25,165 nt of DNA from Actinomycetota bacterium (GTDB lineage: Bacteria; Actinomycetota; Actinomycetes; Nanopelagicales; Nanopelagicaceae): NCBI GenBank assembly GCA_005787645.1, contig SYAM01000031.1:1-25165 (forward strand). The letters are read 5' to 3'. The position numbers and the translations under genes are program-made. Positions 22,896-25,165 of this stretch are shown piece after piece; position 1 is the first letter of the stretch, and the number at the start of each line of letters is the position of its first letter. The notes beneath the pieces were generated by a model that was not told the origin of the DNA, ran no database searches, and saw only the letters and a list, made by a program, of their open reading frames with translations.

Positions 22896-23764
22896 AGCGC
22901 TTTCTGAAAACGTCTGTTTATATCTAGTGGAATCTCAATCACTTCATTCTCTAGTGTCCCCACGCCGCCAACTTCTATCGTGACGATATCTCCTTCTTGC
23001 ATGATGAAATCAAGAGGCGGGATGATCCCAGTTCCTGTAGAGAGAATTACCCCATCGGGGAAGGTTTGACAACGAAAGAGATAGCCGACCAAATGTTCTA
23101 ACGATTTGTTGAGAGAGCTTAGGGCGGTACTTGCGCTCCACACCACGTCACTTCCCCGTTTGATCTGAGCCTCCACAGTGATCTTCTCATGTGAAGGTGC
23201 CAACCAGCTTGGAGTAATTCGAGGGCCAAGCGCAGTTGATCCTAGGTAACTCTTCGCCTGTGGGAGATAGAGCGGATTTGCCCCCTCTATAGAGCGTGAA
23301 GTGACATCGTTACAAATCGTGAAACCAACTATCTCTTCAAATGCATTGATGACAATTGCCACTTCTGGTTCAGGAACTGTGGAGGTGCAATCGGCACGCT
23401 TACCGATGACATCGCCATTGCCAACGGTACGACGGAAATTTGCTTTGAAGAATAGTTCGGGTCGATCGGCCTCATAAACTTTTTGATAGACATCAGGGGT
23501 GCCGCTCTCCTCTTTCCGGGCATCGCGAGAGCGAAGATAAGTCACTCCAGCTCCCCACACTTCACTTTCGGGGGCCAATGGTGGCAGCTCTCTTCCAGTG
23601 ACCTCTGGACCATCAGACTTATCAATAATTCCCCGAAGTTCTGCTAACGGAATCTTGAGCGCCGCCGTGAGAGTTGGCAATTCTCTAATCGCAAAATACT
23701 TGCCATCAACGAACTTCGTCAGGGCGAAGGGATTCCCGGCGCTCTCAATCACCGCCAATTGCAT
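22889..23764 (-). CDS. FAH-family 2-keto-3-deoxy-arabinonate dehydratase-like protein
   Basis: 291-residue FAH-fold protein of a different subgroup from the one at 21118-21966. WGAGVTYLRSRDARKEES at 70-87, YEADRPELFFKA at 97-108, PEPEVAIV with metal ligands E132 and E134, FTICNDVTSRSIEG with D153, and NPLYLPQAKSY with K171 are the hallmarks of the 2-keto-3-deoxy-D-arabinonate dehydratase (KdaD) type, which converts a 2-keto-3-deoxy-pentonate to 2-oxoglutarate semialdehyde. Actual substrate uncertain: related proteins act on other keto-deoxy acids, and no semialdehyde dehydrogenase gene is visible here. GGGAG lies about 8 nt before ATG 23764. It is 23 bp from ppdK. Confidence 0.88.
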   Translation of the reverse strand: MQLAVIESAGNPFALTKFVDGKYFAIRELPTLTAALKIPLAELRGIIDKSDGPEVTGRELPPLAPESEVWGAGVTYLRSRDARKEESGTPDVYQKVYEADRPELFFKANFRRTVGNGDVIGKRADCTSTVPEPEVAIVINAFEEIVGFTICNDVTSRSIEGANPLYLPQAKSYLGSTALGPRITPSWLAPSHEKITVEAQIKRGSDVVWSASTALSSLNKSLEHLVGYLFRCQTFPDGVILSTGTGIIPPLDFIMQEGDIVTIEVGGVGTLENEVIEIPLDINRRFQKALR

Positions 23765-23787
23765 GAAGAAGACTCCCTATCGTGGTT

Positions 23788-25165
23788 TTATGCAGTGCTC
23801 GATGTCGAGCTTTTCACAATTGTTGCTCGACCTGATTCAAGTCTTGCTACTGGGACTCTGAATGGGGAACACGAGACATAATCAAGACCAACCGAGTGGA
23901 AGAAGTGAATGCTTCTCGGATCGCCACCGTGCTCTCCACACACACCTAATTTGAAGTCAGGTCGAATAGAGCGGGCTGCCTCAGATGCCATTTTGACGAA
24001 AAGCCCGACGCCATCTTGATCCAATGATTCAAAGGGGTTAAAGGGAAGCAATTCGAGATCGAGATAACGGGGCAAGAATGTTGACTCCACATCATCTCGA
24101 CTAAATGCCCACGTCAACTGAGTAAGGTCGTTGGTACCGAATGAGAAGAAATCAGCATAATCACCGACTCGTTTAGCAGTTATTGCAGCGCGCGGGGTCT
24201 CAATCATCGTTCCTATTGGAATATCTAGATGTTGACCAGTGCTGGAGAGAGTATGAGCAATCTCTTCTTCAAGAGTCTCGCGGAGATGAAGAAGTTCGCG
24301 TTGCGTTGCCACTAAAGGAATCATGATTTCAGGCTTAGGGTCATGTCCGAGGCGACGAACTTCAAGAGCAGCATGCACAAGCGCGCGAACCTGCATTTTA
24401 AATAGCTCAGGGATAAGAATGCCAAGGCGCACTCCGCGCAAACCAAGCATTGGGTTTGCTTCATGAAGTCGTTTTACTGCAGCAAAGATTGCCTGCTCCC
24501 GCGGTGAAATATCGGTATTGAGCGCCTCTGCTCGTGACATCTCGCCGGTCATCTCCGCCAAGTCGGGGAGGAACTCGTGCAGTGGTGGATCAAGTAGTCG
24601 TACCGTCACCGGCAGACCTGACATAGCCATCATAATTCCTACGAAGTCGCCACGTTGGAGCGGCTCCATTTCAGCTATAACACCTCGTTGGACCTCTTCA
24701 TTCTCTGCGAGAACCAAACGTTCTACATACATACGTCGTTCACCTAAGAACATATGCTCGGTTCGACATAAGCCAACACCTTCAGCGCCAAGGATTCGTG
24801 CGCGAACCGCATCTTCGGGTGTATCCGCGTTTGCACGAACTCGTAAGGTTCGCTTCTGGTCTGCATATTGCAAGATACGGTCGACTGCTTTGACCACTGG
24901 AGTTGCTTGCTTCGATTCTGCAGCTAAGCGACCTTCGAGGTATGCAGTTACAGGTGATGCAATGACTGGAACGACACCGACATAGACAGCTCCAGTAGAA
25001 CCATCGATTGAAATCGTCTCCCCTTCATAGATGGTCAAACCACCCACGGTGAAAAGGTGTGCGCGCTCATCGACTGAGATGCTCTCAGTTCCGCAGACTG
25101 CGGTCTTACCCATCCCACGTGCCACTACCGCAGCATGTGAGGTCTTGCCTCCGCGACTGGTCAAG
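23788..25165 (-). CDS. ppdK: pyruvate, phosphate dikinase (C-terminal part, cut by window edge)
   Basis: The visible 459 codons are the C-terminal part of PPDK, which interconverts pyruvate, ATP and phosphate with PEP, AMP and pyrophosphate. The phospho-histidine motif GGKTSHAAVVARG is right at the edge, so the nucleotide-binding half lies outside; the leftmost visible TTG is an internal Leu codon, not a start. GAEGVGLCRTEHMF, the MLGLRGVRLG region, MIETPRA, FFSFGTNDLTQ and the active-site VCGEHGGDP (catalytic Cys) are all typical of PPDK rather than PEP synthase. The C-terminus ends at TAA 23788-23790. It heads an operon with an FAH enzyme and a hydroxyacid dehydrogenase, so it probably recovers PEP from pathway-derived pyruvate. 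Confidence 0.96.
   Translation of the reverse strand, partial: LTSRGGKTSHAAVVARGMGKTAVCGTESISVDERAHLFTVGGLTIYEGETISIDGSTGAVYVGVVPVIASPVTAYLEGRLAAESKQATPVVKAVDRILQYADQKRTLRVRANADTPEDAVRARILGAEGVGLCRTEHMFLGERRMYVERLVLAENEEVQRGVIAEMEPLQRGDFVGIMMAMSGLPVTVRLLDPPLHEFLPDLAEMTGEMSRAEALNTDISPREQAIFAAVKRLHEANPMLGLRGVRLGILIPELFKMQVRALVHAALEVRRLGHDPKPEIMIPLVATQRELLHLRETLEEEIAHTLSSTGQHLDIPIGTMIETPRAAITAKRVGDYADFFSFGTNDLTQLTWAFSRDDVESTFLPRYLDLELLPFNPFESLDQDGVGLFVKMASEAARSIRPDFKLGVCGEHGGDPRSIHFFHSVGLDYVSCSPFRVPVARLESGRATIVKSSTSSTA

Noticed and set aside
1..25165. CRISPR array, tRNA/rRNA, insertion sequence, phage genes or a defence system
   Set aside because: No repeat-spacer pattern, transposase-like protein, integrase or cloverleaf-like segment was seen; intergenic space is short and explained by promoters and stem-loops.

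Overview
The window (roughly half G+C by eye) looks like chromosomal DNA of a moderate-GC actinobacterium, plausibly a freshwater planktonic lineage of the acI/Nanopelagicales type. This rests on the class II FBPase (GlpX), pyruvate phosphate dikinase, frequent GTG/TTG starts, very tight 1-26 bp gene spacing and a sugar ABC importer without its own ATPase. The lineage is an inference from style, not from a marker gene. No rRNA, tRNA, CRISPR array, insertion sequence or transcriptional regulator was seen.

Layout. (1) 46-6927, plus: a complete family-5 (Dpp/Opp-type) ABC importer (binding protein, two permeases, two ATPases) followed by a neutral-ceramidase-like hydrolase. (2) 6932-8561: two short-chain dehydrogenases (SDRs) read divergently from a 109-bp spacer. 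(3) 8568-9692, minus: an enolase-superfamily acid-sugar dehydratase. (4) 9974-14277, plus: a sugar ABC importer (binding protein and two permeases) and an unrecognised, probably TIM-barrel protein with a Cys/His-rich stretch. (5) 20968-14267, minus: a seven-gene operon of IlvD/Edd-type aldonate dehydratase, glpX, RidA, SDR, D-aminoacylase, RidA-like protein and SDR. (6) 21118-21966, plus: a fumarylacetoacetate hydrolase (FAH) family enzyme read divergently from that operon. (7) 25165-21972, minus: ppdK (cut by the window edge), a second FAH-family enzyme of the 2-keto-3-deoxy-arabinonate dehydratase type, and a D-2-hydroxyacid dehydrogenase.

How they fit together (inference): the SDRs, two unrelated aldonate dehydratases and two different FAH-fold enzymes are the parts list of non-phosphorylative sugar or sugar-acid catabolism (aldose to aldonate to 2-keto-3-deoxy-aldonate to pyruvate/2-oxoacid plus a short fragment). 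Such a route bypasses sugar phosphates, and the two gluconeogenic enzymes next to it (PPDK, pyruvate to PEP; GlpX, FBP to F6P) would resupply hexose phosphates. Two importers bring in substrate. The ceramidase-like enzyme and the D-aminoacylase add an amide-hydrolysis theme, so the natural substrate may be an N-acylated sugar or amino-acid conjugate; this is speculative.

Most notable observations: the D-aminoacylase gene appears to start with CTG, overlapping the upstream stop as CTGA and preceded by a well-placed Shine-Dalgarno, so ordinary start calling removes about 60 residues; both importer operons have a strong stem-loop between the binding-protein gene and the first permease; several enzymes lack standard catalytic residues (RidA-like Arg to Cys, ceramidase-like Ser to Gly, an SDR with Asn and Ser replaced); and the gene at 13090-14277 is an unrecognised enzyme candidate.
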